Shown: one piece after another, positions 17,318 to 27,611 of the stretch | How positions within the stretch are numbered: position 1 is the stretch's first letter | How the letters are laid out: the number at the start of each line of letters is the position of its first letter | Program-made: the position numbers and the translations under genes | Source: [Mycobacterium] nativiensis | Lineage (GTDB): Bacteria; Actinomycetota; Actinomycetes; Mycobacteriales; Mycobacteriaceae | Length of the DNA: 64,000 nt | Direction of reading: 5' to 3' | Assembly (NCBI RefSeq): GCF_020172685.1 | Contig: NZ_CP083986.1 | Coordinates: 3,034,294 to 3,098,293, forward strand | The notes under the pieces: generated by a model | Database searches by the model: none | What the model saw: the letters and a program-made list of their open reading frames with translations, nothing else | What the model was told of the DNA's origin: nothing

Positions 17318-18727
17318 CTACGCCCGGGCGAATTCCCGCAGGCTGGCAGCCAGCGCCGCCGGAACCCGCGCGCGGATCCGGGTGCCGCCATCACCGTGCT
17401 CGGCGTGCTGAACGCGGCCCAGTTCATGTACCCGAGCCACCAGATCGCCACGGCCGTAAGGGATGACGACGTCGACCGCGGTGTCGGTCGACGACACCAA
17501 CTCCCCCATCCGGCGGCGCAGCGCGTCGATGCCGTCGCCGGTGTGCGCAGAGACGAACACCGCGTCGGGCAGCGCACGCCGCAGCTGCGCCAGCGCCAGA
17601 TCCCCTGCAGCGTCAATCTTGTTGACCACCAGCAGTTCCGGGGCGGGTTGGGCGTCCCGCTCGGCGATCACCTCGGAGATCACCTGACGCACCGCGCTGA
17701 TCTGGCTCAGCGGGGTGGGGTCGGAGCCGTCAACCACGTGCACCAGCAGGTCGGCGTCGGCGACCTCCTCCAGCGTGGAGCGGAACGCTTCGACCAACTG
17801 GGTGGGCAGGTGCCGCACGAATCCGACGGTGTCGGTCAACACGAAGGGCCGTTCATCCTCGAATTGTCCTCGGCGCGTGGTGGGTTCCAGCGTGGCGAAC
17901 AGTGCGTCCTGAACCAGCACCCCGGCCCCGGTCAGGGCGTTGAGCAGGCTGGACTTGCCGGCGTTGGTGTAGCCGACGATCGCGATCGATGGGACGTCAC
18001 TGTGCAGGCGGCGGCTGCGCTGGGTGTCGCGGACCTGCTTCATCGCCTTGATCTCGCGGCGCAGCTTGGCCATCCGCTCCCGGATCCGGCGCCGGTCGGT
18101 CTCGATCTTGGTCTCACCGGGGCCGCGCAGCCCCACCCCGCCGCCGCTGCCGCCGGCCCGGCCACCGGCCTGCCGCGACATCGACTCACCCCAGCCGCGC
18201 AGCCGCGGCAGCATGTACTGCATCTGGGCGAGCGTCACCTGGGCCTTGCCCTCGGCGCTGGTGGCGTGCTGGGCGAAGATGTCGAGGATCAGCGCGGTGC
18301 GGTCGATGACCTTGACCTTGACGGCCTTCTCCAACGCGGTCAGCTGCGCCGGGGACAGTTCGCCGTCGCAGATGACGGTGTCGGCGCCGCTGGCCAGCAC
18401 CATCTCCCGCAGCTCCTGGGCCTTGCCCGAGCCGATGTAGGTGGCCGGATCGGGCTTGTCGCGGCGCTGGATCAGGCCCTCGAGCACCTCCGAGCCGGCG
18501 GTTTCGGCCAGCGCCGCCAGTTCCACCATGCTGGCGTCGGCTTCGGCGGCACTGCCCTCGGTCCACACCCCGACCAGCACCACCCGCTCCAGGCGCAGTT
18601 GGCGGTATTCGACCTCGGAGACGTCGGCGAGCTCGGTGGACAGCCCGGCGACCCGGCGCAGCGCCGAACGGTCTTCAAGGGCCAGTTCACCGATGCTGGG
18701 CTGCGGGCCGGAATCGGGATAGCTCAC
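17318..18727 (-). CDS. hflX: Ribosome-associated GTPase HflX
   Basis: 469 residues. The N-terminal HflX domain includes [14 protein letters not shown] and the coiled middle includes [15 protein letters not shown]. The G domain has G1 [10 protein letters not shown]3 D-T-V-G-F-V, G4 N-K-I-D and G5 S-A-H-T-G-D-G. HflX splits stalled or hibernating 70S ribosomes; in mycobacteria it influences macrolide tolerance. The GTG start at 18727 overlaps the dapF stop by four bases (GTGA), so hflX is the last gene of the Rv2728c-type, miaA, dapF, hflX operon. Confidence 0.95.
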   Translation of the reverse strand: MSYPDSGPQPSIGELALEDRSALRRVAGLSTELADVSEVEYRQLRLERVVLVGVWTEGSAAEADASMVELAALAETAGSEVLEGLIQRRDKPDPATYIGSGKAQELREMVLASGADTVICDGELSPAQLTALEKAVKVKVIDRTALILDIFAQHATSAEGKAQVTLAQMQYMLPRLRGWGESMSRQAGGRAGGSGGGVGLRGPGETKIETDRRRIRERMAKLRREIKAMKQVRDTQRSRRLHSDVPSIAIVGYTNAGKSSLLNALTGAGVLVQDALFATLEPTTRRGQFEDERPFVLTDTVGFVRHLPTQLVEAFRSTLEEVADADLLVHVVDGSDPTPLSQISAVRQVISEVIAERDAQPAPELLVVNKIDAAGDLALAQLRRALPDAVFVSAHTGDGIDALRRRMGELVSSTDTAVDVVIPYGRGDLVARVHELGRVQHAEHGDGGTRIRARVPAALAASLREFARA

Positions 18728-19602
18728 TGTGCCGCCCACCACCCCGGCTCGATCTCGCCGCGGGCCACCAGTTCCGAGGGGCCGCGCAGATAACTGGTGG
18801 CCTCGGTGACGGTGACGCTGACCTGCCCGCCGGGAATGTCGACCCGCAGCGTGCCGGTCGACGCACCGGTGTGCGCCAGAGCGGCCACCGCGGCGGCCAC
18901 GGTTCCGGTGCCGCACGATCGGGTCTCCCCGACCCCGCGCTCATGCACCCGCATCGAAACCGCGCCGTCTCGCGGTGCGGTCAGGATCTCCACGTTGACA
19001 CCCTCGGGAAACTGGGCGGAGTCGAACGTCACCGGTGCGGCCACTTCCAGGGCGGCCAACTGCGCGGCCGACAGACCCTCGACCACACACGCCAGGTGCG
19101 GATTGCCGACGTCGATCGCCAGCCCGGCGAACCGGCGCCCGCCGACTGTCGCTTCGAACGCCGGTCCCCCGCTCCCGAACTCGTTGGCCTTACCCATGTC
19201 CACGGTGACCTCGGCGGTCGCCGCATCGGCGTGATGCACCACCACCGGCCGCGCCCCGGCCCGCGAACCGACGACGAACTCGTCCCGGGACTCCAGGCCG
19301 GCGGCCCGCAGGTAGTGGGCGAACACCCGCACCCCGTTGCCGCACATCTCGGCCACCGAACCGTCGGCGTTGCGGTAGTCCATGAACCAGTCGTCGCCGG
19401 CCACGCCCTCGGGCAGGTGGTCGAGCACCCCGGCCCCCACCAACGCGCCGGCGATGGTCACCCGCAACAGGCCATCGGCGCCCAGGCCGCGGCGCCGGTC
19501 GCACAGGGCAGCCACCGCGTCCGGTGTCAGATCCAGTTCCACCCCCAGGTCCGGCAGCACTACGAAGTCGTTCTGGGTGCCGTGGCCCTTGGCGAAAAGC
19601 AT
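18724..19602 (-). CDS. dapF: Diaminopimelate epimerase DapF
   Basis: 292 residues. Converts L,L- to meso-diaminopimelate for lysine and peptidoglycan. The two catalytic cysteines are in E-M-C-G-N-G-V-R and R-S-C-G-T-G-T. Family motifs [11 protein letters not shown] at the start and R-R-G-L-G-A-D-G are present. ATG 19602 lies just after the miaA stop (four bases between), so translation is probably coupled although no good ribosome site is visible. dapA, earlier in the same pathway, is at 45.8 kb in this window. Confidence 0.96.
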   Translation of the reverse strand: MLFAKGHGTQNDFVVLPDLGVELDLTPDAVAALCDRRRGLGADGLLRVTIAGALVGAGVLDHLPEGVAGDDWFMDYRNADGSVAEMCGNGVRVFAHYLRAAGLESRDEFVVGSRAGARPVVVHHADAATAEVTVDMGKANEFGSGGPAFEATVGGRRFAGLAIDVGNPHLACVVEGLSAAQLAALEVAAPVTFDSAQFPEGVNVEILTAPRDGAVSMRVHERGVGETRSCGTGTVAAAVAALAHTGASTGTLRVDIPGGQVSVTVTEATSYLRGPSELVARGEIEPGWWAAQ

Positions 19603-19606
19603 GTGA

Positions 19607-20512
19607 TCAGGATACGTGCCGCCACGCGGCCACCGCCGCGTCCAGCTGGCCGTCGCCGGCCGCGTCGAGCCACGCGATGCGATGATCGCGACGAAACCAG
19701 GACCGCTGCCGGCGCACATAGCGGCGGGTGCCGACGAATGTGGGCTCGCGGGCCCCGGCGCCGTCGCCACCCGCGTCGAGGTCCGCGATCACCTGGGCGT
19801 AGCCCAGCGCCCGGGCGGCGGTGACGCCGTCGCGCAGGCCGGCTTGCAGCAGCGTGCGGACCTCGGCCACCAGGCCCTGGGTGAACATCGTGTCGGTGCG
19901 GGCGGCCAGCCGCTCGTCGAGCAGGGCGGTGTCGCAGTCCAATCCGATGATGAGGGTGTCCCAGCGGGGGGCGCCGATGGTGGGCGCCGAGGCGGCGAAC
20001 GGTTGGCCTGTCAGTTCCACGACCTCCAGTGCCCGCACGATCCGCCTGCCGTCGGTGGGCAGGATCGCGGCCGCGGCCGCGGGGTCGGCGTCGGCCAGCT
20101 CGGTGTGCAGCGCCGCCACCCCGACTTCGGCGAGCCGCTGCTCGTAGCGAGCCCGCACCGCCGCATCGGTGGCCGGGAACGACCAGTCGTCGAGCAGCGC
20201 CTGCAGGTAGAGCATCGACCCGCCGACGATCACCGGTACCGCGCCGCGGCCGGCGATCGCCTCCACGTCGGCGACCGCGGCCTGCTGATAGCGGGCGACG
20301 GTCGCGGTCTGGGTGACGTCGAGAACGTCGAGCTGATGATGCGGGATGCCGCCACGCTCTGCCGGTGCCAGCTTCGCGGTGCCGATGTCCATACCGCGGT
20401 AGAGCTGCATGGCGTCGGCGTTGATGATCTCCCCGCCGAGCCGTGCGGCCAGCTCGAGCGCCAGCGCCGACTTGCCGGTGCCGGTGGGCCCGACCACCGC
20501 GATCGGTCTCAC
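19607..20512 (-). CDS. miaA: tRNA dimethylallyltransferase MiaA
   Basis: 301 residues. Transfers a dimethylallyl group to A37 of tRNAs reading codons that start with U; MiaB (25.3 kb) then methylthiolates it. Walker-type [10 protein letters not shown] at the N-terminus, the catalytic-site [15 protein letters not shown], and [10 protein letters not shown] are characteristic. GTG 20512 overlaps the upstream stop by four bases, and the protein starts M-R-P-I-A-V-V-G as in M. tuberculosis. Member of the operon ending in hflX. Confidence 0.96.
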   Translation of the reverse strand: MRPIAVVGPTGTGKSALALELAARLGGEIINADAMQLYRGMDIGTAKLAPAERGGIPHHQLDVLDVTQTATVARYQQAAVADVEAIAGRGAVPVIVGGSMLYLQALLDDWSFPATDAAVRARYEQRLAEVGVAALHTELADADPAAAAAILPTDGRRIVRALEVVELTGQPFAASAPTIGAPRWDTLIIGLDCDTALLDERLAARTDTMFTQGLVAEVRTLLQAGLRDGVTAARALGYAQVIADLDAGGDGAGAREPTFVGTRRYVRRQRSWFRRDHRIAWLDAAGDGQLDAAVAAWRHVS

Positions 20513-21177
20513 GGCCGCCAGACCCCGACGAAGTAGCCGACACCGTAGGGGGCGTCGCGGTAGAGCTGTGTGACGCTGCGCGCCGGTCCCCCGGCCAGCC
20601 CGGCCAGCGCGGCGAACCCGGCCCGGCCGACGATCTGGGCGCCCAGCCCGGTCAGGGCGGTGGCGTCGCCGCCGGCCAGCGCGTCGTCGAGCATGCGCTG
20701 CTGCTCGACATCGGCCGGATGGTGGCCGCCCGGTGCGGCGGCGGTCAAGGTGTTGGCGCCGTCGGCAACGATCAGCACCCCGATCGGCTCGTCGGCCTGG
20801 TCGATCTCGTCGCGCACTCGCCGGCCGGCGGCGAACGCGGCGCCGGGATCGGTGTGGGCGTGCACCACCGCTTCGGCGTGCGGCTGGGTCTGTCCGCGCA
20901 CCCACCCGGCGATCAAGGCACACAACGGCAGATCGGCGGGTCGGACGGCTCCCGGCGACAGCCGTACGGCCACGTCGGCGCCGAATCCCGCGAAGGTGCC
21001 CGCACTGTCGGGCTGGTAGATCGCATCGGCTCCGTCGCCGAAGGCCACCCAGCGCGGCGGCAGGGCCGCCGCGGCGGCCAACACCGCGGTCCGCAGTTCG
21101 GCCGCCTCGGTCGCGGCGCCGGCCAGCTCGGGCACCAGCACCGGCGCCGACGGCATGATCGCTATCGGGCCCAGCAC
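20509..21177 (-). CDS. Class III extradiol dioxygenase-like protein (Rv2728c-like)
   Basis: 222 residues resembling Rv2728c. It begins [16 protein letters not shown], a pattern seen in the catalytic-B subunit-like (LigB/MEMO) fold, and contains F-G-D-G, V-H-A-H-T-D-P and V-A-D-G-A-N segments that could hold a metal or be vestigial. Substrate and activity are unknown. I chose GTG 21177, which leaves nine bases after the upstream gene's stop; ATG 21156 is an alternative. Position in front of miaA-dapF-hflX is conserved with M. tuberculosis and the overlap with miaA suggests cotranscription, but no metabolic link is obvious. Confidence 0.65.
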   Translation of the reverse strand: MLGPIAIMPSAPVLVPELAGAATEAAELRTAVLAAAAALPPRWVAFGDGADAIYQPDSAGTFAGFGADVAVRLSPGAVRPADLPLCALIAGWVRGQTQPHAEAVVHAHTDPGAAFAAGRRVRDEIDQADEPIGVLIVADGANTLTAAAPGGHHPADVEQQRMLDDALAGGDATALTGLGAQIVGRAGFAALAGLAGGPARSVTQLYRDAPYGVGYFVGVWRP

Positions 21178-21187
21178 GAGACCACAG

Positions 21188-22105
21188 CTAGCTCGTCGGT
21201 GACGCCACCGGCGCTGCCCGGTCGGCGCCTCCGGCGTCGGCAACGATGGTGGCGGCCTCGCCCCGGGCCAACGCCGCCGTCGCGATGACGATCAGCACCA
21301 CGCCGATGATCACCGCGACATCCTCGATCCCGCCGGCGTTGATCGTCTCGTTGAGCAACAGCACGCCCAGAGCACTGGCCACCAACGGCTTGGCCACGGT
21401 CATCGTCGGCATCGAGGCCGTCAAGGCGCCGGCGCGGAACGCCGACTGCTGGAAGATCATTCCGGCCAGCGTCGCCACCAGCCAGGGCGCCAGCGCGGGC
21501 GATTCCAGCACCGCGTGCAAGCCTTCGGCCTTGAGCACCTCGACGAGGACCTTCGTCAGCAACGCGAACACCGCCAGCGAGGTACCGGCCACCACGGCCA
21601 GCAGCACCGCGGCCGCCGGACGACCCGTGAACTTGCGGGCGAACAGCACGCAGGCCAGCAGCACCACCAGCACCACCGTCGACACCGTGATCCAGGTGCT
21701 CGCCGGCGCGTGTTGTTTGCCCTCGGTCGGGTCGCCGACGATCACCACCACCGCCAGGGCGCCGGCCAGCACGAACGCCCACATCCATTCCCAGTTGCTG
21801 ACCCGACGTCGGGTCAGCCAGGCGTACATCGGCAGCGCGAACAGCAGCGCCGTCACCTGCAGCCCGGTCACCAGGATCACCGAACCCACCGCCAATGCCA
21901 CCGCCTGCAGGGCGTAGTTGGCCACCGCCGCCGCACCACCGCCCCACCACCGGGGGTCACGCAGCGACAGCCAGAACAGCTTCAGGTGGCCGACGTGCTG
22001 GTCGGTGATCTCCTGGGCCGAGCGCTGGCGGATCACGTCGCCGATCGCGGACGCCAGTGCCGCGCACAACGCGAGCAGCGCCGCAATCGCATTTCCTGTC
22101 GACAT
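21188..22105 (-). CDS. EamA/DMT-like integral membrane protein (Rv2729c-like)
   Basis: 305 residues with about nine or ten hydrophobic helices, a layout like drug/metabolite transporters. Marks: D-V-I-R-Q-R-S-A-Q-E-I-T near the N-terminus, I-F-Q-Q-S-A-F-R-A-G-A-L-T-A-S-M-P and A-K-P-L-V-A-S-A-L-G-V-L-L-L-N-E-T. ATG 22105 follows GGGAGG by six bases. It corresponds to Rv2729c. It is closely related in sequence and helix pattern to the next gene, so the two arose by tandem duplication. Substrate unknown. Confidence 0.8.
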   Translation of the reverse strand: MSTGNAIAALLALCAALASAIGDVIRQRSAQEITDQHVGHLKLFWLSLRDPRWWGGGAAAVANYALQAVALAVGSVILVTGLQVTALLFALPMYAWLTRRRVSNWEWMWAFVLAGALAVVVIVGDPTEGKQHAPASTWITVSTVVLVVLLACVLFARKFTGRPAAAVLLAVVAGTSLAVFALLTKVLVEVLKAEGLHAVLESPALAPWLVATLAGMIFQQSAFRAGALTASMPTMTVAKPLVASALGVLLLNETINAGGIEDVAVIIGVVLIVIATAALARGEAATIVADAGGADRAAPVASPTS

Positions 22106-22162
22106 TCCCGCCTCCCAACCGGCGCCACAATACCCGCCGGCCGCGCGACGCCCGCGCAACCG

Positions 22163-23041
22163 CTAGGCCGCGGTCGGCACCGGATCGGCTTCGGTGACGG
22201 CCTCATCACGCGAGAGCACCGCGACGGAGCAGACCAGGACGGCCACTGCCAGCGCCAGGATCAGCTCGGCACCGTGACTGGGTCGCAGCACTTCACCGAG
22301 CAGCACCATGCCCAGCCCGGCGGCCACCATCGGCTCCAGCACGGTCATGGTCGGCAAGGAGGCGGTCAGTGCCCCGGCGCGGAACGACGACTGCTGGAAG
22401 ATCGTCCCGGCCACGGCGACCGCCACGCACGCGTACAGCTCCGGCGAGGCCAGCAGTGGCCGCAGGCCGTGGCCGATCGACTCGACGACCCCCTTGGTCA
22501 GCACGGCGACGATGCCCCACGAGGTGGCCGACAGCACCGCCAGCAGCACCGCCGCGGCCCGCCCGCCGTACATCCGGGCCCCCAGCAGGCACAGCACCAC
22601 CACCGGCCCCAGCACTGCGAAGACCCAGGCCCAGGTGAGCGGCGAGGCGTGGGACTGGCCGGCGGTGGGGTTACCGACGGTGATGATGACGGTCTCCGCC
22701 GCGACCAGCAGCGCCGCCCACAGCCACACCGACCGGCCCAGCCGCCGGCCGGACTGCCGCGCACTGATCGGCAGGGCGAACAGCAGGGAGGTCACCAGCA
22801 GCGACTCCACCAGCAGCACCGACCCCAGTCCGAGTGCGGCGGCCTGCAGGACAAAACCGACTGCGGCCACCAGACTGCCCAGCCACCAGCTCCGGTCGGC
22901 CAGCAGCCGGGTGAACAGCGCGACATGACCGATCTGCTCGTCGCTGACCGCCTGGGCGCTGCGCTGGTGGGTCACGTCGCTGATCGCGATGAACAGCGCC
23001 GCGCCGAGCGCAAGCAACACGGCGATGGTCTCTTTGGCCAT
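22163..23041 (-). CDS. EamA/DMT-like integral membrane protein, tandem paralogue
   Basis: 292 residues, about ten helices. It shares with the neighbour D-V-T-H-Q-R-S-A-Q-A-V-S, Q-A-A-A-L-G-L-G-S-V-L-L-V, I-F-Q-Q-S-S-F-R-A-G-A-L-T-A-S-L-P and L-E-P-M-V-A-A-G-L-G. ATG 23041 is preceded by GGGGAGG at seven bases. The 57-base gap to the following copy and common orientation suggest one transcript; the proteins might pair as a heterodimer, as some small DMT systems do, but these are already full length. Substrate unknown. Confidence 0.78.
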   Translation of the reverse strand: MAKETIAVLLALGAALFIAISDVTHQRSAQAVSDEQIGHVALFTRLLADRSWWLGSLVAAVGFVLQAAALGLGSVLLVESLLVTSLLFALPISARQSGRRLGRSVWLWAALLVAAETVIITVGNPTAGQSHASPLTWAWVFAVLGPVVVLCLLGARMYGGRAAAVLLAVLSATSWGIVAVLTKGVVESIGHGLRPLLASPELYACVAVAVAGTIFQQSSFRAGALTASLPTMTVLEPMVAAGLGMVLLGEVLRPSHGAELILALAVAVLVCSVAVLSRDEAVTEADPVPTAA

Positions 23042-23100
23042 AGCCGGCCTCCCCGGTGTCAGCAGATATCACGGCGAATCGCGATGCGATCGGACAGGCT

Positions 23101-23226
23101 ACCGCCGAGTTGACCGCGGTCCCAGCTTCGCCTCTCCTCCGTCGAGCCTCGCTGAACCGCTCGGCTCATGCGGCGGTCCCAGCTTCGCCTCTCCTACGTC
23201 GAGCCTCGCTGAACCGCCGAGTTGAC
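23101..23226. repeat. 57-bp repeat array, 2 units (locus B), flanked by 14-bp direct repeats
   Basis: Units begin TCCCAGCTTCGCCTCTCC at 23120 and 23177, the same 57-base period and the same CTCCG then CTACG unit order as the end of the array at 14.3 kb. ACCGCCGAGTTGAC occurs at 23101-23114 and again at 23213-23226, directly bracketing the ~98-base array. The rest of the 292-base gap holds the upstream region of the DUF349 gene and nothing else that I can recognise. Confidence 0.9.
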
Positions 23227-23333
23227 GGCATGCAGCGGCCGGTAACTGCTTGAATACCCTTAAGGCACGTTTGAAGGCGCCGCGGTGCGCGGCAGATGCG
23301 CGGAGTTTGCGCGAAGGGTTAGGTGACGACACG

Positions 23334-24677
23334 ATGACCACCGACAGCGGTTCATCCGCCCCCACCCCGCGGCCCGGTCCGGTACCGGGTCCGCTACCGG
23401 GACCTCGGCCCGGCCCCAAGCCGGGTGCCCGGACCGTCCCGCAGGTCAGCGCCCCGCCGACCGGTGATCCGCACCGGTTCGGCCGGGTCGACGACGACGG
23501 CACGGTGTGGCTGGTCACCTCGTCCGGCGAGCGGCAGATCGGCTCCTGGCAGGCTGGTGACCCCGAGGCCGCGTTCGGGCACTTCGGCCGCCGGTTCGAT
23601 GATCTGAGCACCGAAGTCACCCTGCTCGAGGAGCGGCTGGCGTCCGGAAGCGGCGACCCCCGCAAGATCAAGGCATCCGCAGCGGCCCTGGCCGAGTCGT
23701 TGCCGACCGCCAGTGTGCTCGGTGACGTCGACGCACTCGCGGCGCGCATCGCCGCGGTCAGCGAGCATGCCGTCGCCGTCGCCGCGGAAGACCGGGCGCA
23801 CCGTGATGAGCAGCGAGCCGAGGCGACCGCGCGCAAGGAGGCGCTGGCCGTCGAAGCCGAGGAGCTGGCCGCGAACTCGACCCAGTGGAAGACCGCCGGC
23901 GACCGGCTGCGAACCATTCTGGAGGAATGGCGCACGATCACCGGGCTGGACCGCAAGACCGACGACGCGCTGTGGAAGCGTTACGCCGCCGCCCGCGACG
24001 GCTTCAATCGGCGGCGCGGATCGCACTTCGCCGACCTCGACCGCGGCCGGGCCGGTGCCCGCGAGGACAAGGAAAAGCTGTGCAAGCGGGCCGAGGAGCT
24101 GTCCGGTTCCACCGACTGGGCGGCCACCAGCGCGCTGTTCCGGGAGCTGCTCGCCACCTGGAAGACCGCCGGGCGGGCATCCAAGGACGTCGACGAGGCG
24201 CTCTGGCAGCGGTTCAAGGCCGCCCAGGACACCTTCTTCACCGCACGCAACGCCGCGAACGCCGAACGTGACGCCGAGTTCGAGGGCAACGCCACGGCGA
24301 AGGAGGCCCTGCTGGCCGAGGCTGAGCGCATCGACCCGACCAACCAGAACGCCGCCCGCGCCGCGCTGCGGTCGATCGTCAACAAGTGGGACGCGATCGG
24401 CAAGACGCCCCGGGAACGGTCGGCCGACCTGGAACGGCGGCTTCGTGCGGTGGAGAAGAAGGTGCGCGACGCCGGTGCCACGGCCGATGCGGCCGGGGTG
24501 GACCCGGAGGCAGAAGCCCGGGCCGCCCAGTTCCGCACCCGCGCCGAACAATTCGAACGTCAGGCACAGAAGGCGCAGGCCGCCGGGCGGGACAAGGAGG
24601 CGGCCGAGGCCAATGCCAGCGCCGCGCAGTGGCGCGAGTGGGCGCAGGCCGCCGAACAGGCGCTCAACAAGCGCTGA
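23334..24677 (+). CDS. DUF349 coiled-coil protein (Rv2731-like)
   Basis: 447 residues. A proline-rich N-terminus of alternating P-G-P (residues ~11-32) precedes a short beta segment ([13 protein letters not shown]). The remainder is made of DUF349 helical repeats, each with a W-K-x-A-G or W-R-T-I-x-G-L pattern and a D-x-A-L-W-x-R-F or Y-x-A-A motif, ending in a long coiled coil. DUF349 proteins have no firm function; related proteins have been tied to RNA or nucleoid biology. ATG 23334; the upstream in-frame start at 23250 reads through non-conserved codons. Slightly weak ribosome site (AGGTG ten bases before). Confidence 0.82.
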   Translation: MTTDSGSSAPTPRPGPVPGPLPGPRPGPKPGARTVPQVSAPPTGDPHRFGRVDDDGTVWLVTSSGERQIGSWQAGDPEAAFGHFGRRFDDLSTEVTLLEERLASGSGDPRKIKASAAALAESLPTASVLGDVDALAARIAAVSEHAVAVAAEDRAHRDEQRAEATARKEALAVEAEELAANSTQWKTAGDRLRTILEEWRTITGLDRKTDDALWKRYAAARDGFNRRRGSHFADLDRGRAGAREDKEKLCKRAEELSGSTDWAATSALFRELLATWKTAGRASKDVDEALWQRFKAAQDTFFTARNAANAERDAEFEGNATAKEALLAEAERIDPTNQNAARAALRSIVNKWDAIGKTPRERSADLERRLRAVEKKVRDAGATADAAGVDPEAEARAAQFRTRAEQFERQAQKAQAAGRDKEAAEANASAAQWREWAQAAEQALNKR

Positions 24678-24678
24678 C

Positions 24679-25290
24679 TCAGGCCGGCGGCGGGTCCTTC
24701 GGGTCCTCTGAGTCCTTCGGCTCGTAGAGGTTGCCCAGCACATTTCGGGACTGCAGCTGCGCGGTGCTGCGTCGGCGCTCCGCCTCGGCGGCGAGCTGCA
24801 GCGCGGTGCGCGACCACACCACCCTGGCCCAATGGAAGGTCAGCACGATCAGGGTGAGCCAGGCCAGGATCAGGCCGACGCCGGGCCCCGGCTGGCCCTG
24901 CTCGACGGTCTGACGAGACCACACCGCCAGCAGTCCGGCCGCGCAGGTCACCGCCGAACCCGCCAGCGCCACCCAGGCCACCGCCCAGCGTCGCGTCAGC
25001 AGGGCCAGCATGGAGAATCCCACCCCGAACACCAGCGCCAGCCACGTGAACAGGCGCAACGGCAGTGTCACGTGGGCCTCGTCGGCGCCGTTGGCCGCCG
25101 CCAGCACATCCCAGCCGCGGACGGCTCCGGTGTGCGGCAACAGAAACGACACCAGCAGCACGAACACGCAGATCGCGACGACCAAACCCCTACCGCCCGG
25201 GTCGATTTCGCGCGCGACGCGGCGCTCCGCCGCTTCGATGTCGGCCCGGTAGGCCTCGAAGTCGTCGTGGTTGTTCGCGCGCGCGTTCAT
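24679..25290 (-). CDS. Four-helix membrane protein (Rv2732c-like)
   Basis: 203 residues with four transmembrane helices at about 35-53, 79-97, 104-124 and 140-157. The N-terminal ~30 residues are acidic ([14 protein letters not shown]) and the C-terminal tail is polar and helical. It resembles Rv2732c, an actinobacterial conserved membrane protein of unknown function. ATG 25290 has GGAGGTGG upstream and overlaps the miaB stop (ATGA), so it is cotranslated with miaB. Convergent with the DUF349 gene, one base apart. Confidence 0.78.
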   Translation of the reverse strand: MNARANNHDDFEAYRADIEAAERRVAREIDPGGRGLVVAICVFVLLVSFLLPHTGAVRGWDVLAAANGADEAHVTLPLRLFTWLALVFGVGFSMLALLTRRWAVAWVALAGSAVTCAAGLLAVWSRQTVEQGQPGPGVGLILAWLTLIVLTFHWARVVWSRTALQLAAEAERRRSTAQLQSRNVLGNLYEPKDSEDPKDPPPA

Positions 25291-26753
25291 CGTGCCACCT
25301 CCGGCATCTTCGGCATGCCCAGCCCCACACCGGGCGGTGGGCCGGCAAGGCTGTCGCCGGCACGGGTGCGCCGGTGACTCAGCAATGCTCCGTCAGCGAG
25401 CAGGTGGTGCGGTGCTGCGCCGGTCACCGTCGTGGTGACCACGTCGCCGGGGCGCACCTGCGATTCACCCGGGGCGAAGTGCACCAGTCGGCCGTCGCGG
25501 GCCCGGCCGCTCATCCGCGCCGTCTGGGCGTCCTTGCGTCCCTCCCCGACCGCGACCAGCAGTTCGACGGTGCGCCCGACCTGGGCCTTGTTCTCGTCCC
25601 AGGAGATCTGCTCCTGCAGCTCGATCAGCCGGTCGTAGCGTTCCTGCACAACTTCTTTGGGCAGCTGATCGGGCAGCTCGGCGGCCGGTGTTCCGGGCCG
25701 CTTGGAGTACTGGAAGGTGAACGCGGCCGAGAACCGGGCGGCGGCCACCACGTCGAGGGTGTCCTGGAAATCTCGCTCGGTCTCACCGGGGAATCCGACG
25801 ATCAGGTCGGTGGTGATCGCCGCGTGCGGGATGGCGCCCCGCACCCGCTCGAGGATGCCCAGGTAGCGCTCGGCGCGATAGGAGCGGCGCATCGCCCGCA
25901 GGACCGCGTCCGAGCCGGACTGCAACGGCATGTGCAGTGAAGGGCAGACATTGGGGGTTTCGGCCATCGCCTCGATGACGTCGTCGGTGAATTCGGCCGG
26001 GTGCGGGGAGGTGAAGCGGACCCGCTCCAGACCGTCGACGCTTCCGCAGGCCCGCAGCAGTGCCGCAAAAGCACCGCGGTCGCGCGGCAGGGCCGGATCG
26101 GCGAACGACACACCGTAGGCGTTGACGTTCTGACCCAGCAGGGTCACCTCCAGCACGCCCTCGGCGGCCAACGCCCGCACCTCGGCGAGGATGTCGTCGG
26201 GACTGCGGTCCACCTCGCGGCCCCGCAGCGACGGGACGATGCAGAAGGTGCAGGAGTTGTTGCAGCCCACCGAGATCGACACCCAGGCCGCATAGGCCGA
26301 TTCCCGGGCGGCGGGCAGCGAGGACGGGAACTCCCGCAGCGCCTCGACGATCTCGACCTGGGCTTCCCGGTTGTGCCGGGCCCGCTCCAGCAGCGCCGGC
26401 AGCGAGCCCAGGTTGTGCGTGCCGAACACCACGTCGACCCAGGGCGCCCGGCTGAGCACGCCGTCCTTGTCCTTCTGGGCCAGGCAGCCGCCGACGGCGA
26501 TCTGCATGTCCGGGTTGCTGCGCTTGTTGGGTGCCAGGTGGCTCAGGTTGCCGTACAGCTTGTTGTCGGCGTTCTCCCGCACCGCGCAGGTGTTGAACAC
26601 CACCAGGTCGGCGTCGGCGCCCTCGGGGGCGCGGCGGTAACCGGCCGCCTCCAGCATGCCGGCGATGCGTTCGGAGTCGTGAACGTTCATCTGACAGCCG
26701 TAGGTGCGCACCTCATAGGTGCGCGGCTGTTCGGAAATCACCGGCGAACTCAC
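25287..26753 (-). CDS. miaB: tRNA-2-methylthio-N6-dimethylallyladenosine synthase MiaB
   Basis: About 488 residues. A radical-SAM methylthiotransferase that modifies A37 of tRNA after MiaA. The N-terminal UPF0004 domain has the cluster cysteines in [15 protein letters not shown] and V-G-G-C-L-A-Q. The radical-SAM C-x3-C-x2-C motif is G-C-N-N-S-C-T-F-C. The C-terminal TRAM domain ends in [11 protein letters not shown] 26753 is my start; other GTG codons nearby (for example at about 26774) are possible. A 40-residue Pro/Gly tail follows TRAM. Divergent from the amino-acid ABC transporter operon. Confidence 0.94.
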   Translation of the reverse strand: MSSPVISEQPRTYEVRTYGCQMNVHDSERIAGMLEAAGYRRAPEGADADLVVFNTCAVRENADNKLYGNLSHLAPNKRSNPDMQIAVGGCLAQKDKDGVLSRAPWVDVVFGTHNLGSLPALLERARHNREAQVEIVEALREFPSSLPAARESAYAAWVSISVGCNNSCTFCIVPSLRGREVDRSPDDILAEVRALAAEGVLEVTLLGQNVNAYGVSFADPALPRDRGAFAALLRACGSVDGLERVRFTSPHPAEFTDDVIEAMAETPNVCPSLHMPLQSGSDAVLRAMRRSYRAERYLGILERVRGAIPHAAITTDLIVGFPGETERDFQDTLDVVAAARFSAAFTFQYSKRPGTPAAELPDQLPKEVVQERYDRLIELQEQISWDENKAQVGRTVELLVAVGEGRKDAQTARMSGRARDGRLVHFAPGESQVRPGDVVTTTVTGAAPHHLLADGALLSHRRTRAGDSLAGPPPGVGLGMPKMPEVAR

Positions 26754-26852
26754 CCGCACTATGGTACGGACGTTGACCGTGCCCGGACCGATCGGATCGG
26801 CCAGGCCGGTGGGGCTACGCCGACGAGGATGCCCTCGGTAGGGTCGGATGCC

Positions 26853-27611
26853 ATGACCAGCGGCGACCCGGCTCCGGTGCCGATGATCGCCATCCGCGGC
26901 GTCAACAAGTACTTCGGCGGCCTGCACGTCCTCAAAGACATCAATCTCGAAATCTCCCGCGGCGAGGTGGTGGCGATCCTCGGGCCGTCGGGCTCGGGGA
27001 AATCCACCCTGTGCCGCACCATCAACCGGCTCGAGACCGTCGACTCGGGCCTCATCACCGTCGACGGACAACCGCTGCCGGCCGAGGGCGCACCGCTGGC
27101 CCGGTTGCGCGCCCAGGTCGGGATGGTGTTCCAGGCGTTCAACCTGTTTCCGCACAAGACCATCCTCGACAACGTCACACTGGCACCGATGAAGGTGCAC
27201 CGGACCCCCCGGGCCGAGGCTCAGCGGCGGGCGATGGAACTGCTGGAGCGCGTCGGGGTGGCCGATCAGGCCCACAAGCACCCCGCCCAGCTGTCCGGCG
27301 GGCAGCAGCAACGGGTGGCGATCGCCCGATCGCTGGCGATGAACCCCAAGGCGATGCTGTTCGACGAGCCGACCAGTGCACTGGACCCGGAGATGATCAG
27401 CGAGGTCCTCGACGTGATGACCACGCTGGCCGACGACGGGATGACCATGGTGGTGGTCACCCACGAGATGGGGTTTGCGCGCCGCTGCGCCGACCGGGTG
27501 GTGTTCATGGCCGACGGCACGATCGTCGAGTCCAACACCCCGGCGGCGTTCTTCGAGGCACCGAAGTCCGTGCGCGCCCAGGACTTTCTCGCCAAGGTGC
27601 TCGACCACTGA
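26853..27611 (+). CDS. Polar amino-acid ABC transporter ATP-binding protein (GluA/GlnQ-like)
   Basis: 252 residues of an ABC ATPase of the polar amino acid uptake class. Walker [11 protein letters not shown]-loop F-Q-A-F-N-L-F-P-H, signature [13 protein letters not shown], Walker [14 protein letters not shown] and H-loop V-V-V-T-H-E-M are all present. ATG 26853 is chosen; an ATG at 26829 is possible. The stop overlaps the next start by one base (TGATG), the first of a four-gene operon (ATPase, binding protein, two permeases) like corynebacterial gluABCD for glutamate. Substrate assignment is inference. Confidence 0.93.
   Translation: MTSGDPAPVPMIAIRGVNKYFGGLHVLKDINLEISRGEVVAILGPSGSGKSTLCRTINRLETVDSGLITVDGQPLPAEGAPLARLRAQVGMVFQAFNLFPHKTILDNVTLAPMKVHRTPRAEAQRRAMELLERVGVADQAHKHPAQLSGGQQQRVAIARSLAMNPKAMLFDEPTSALDPEMISEVLDVMTTLADDGMTMVVVTHEMGFARRCADRVVFMADGTIVESNTPAAFFEAPKSVRAQDFLAKVLDH

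Noticed and set aside
26001..26852. Plus-strand extension ahead of the ABC ATPase gene
   Set aside because: It lies over miaB and has no ATPase-family features; the gene starts at about 26853.
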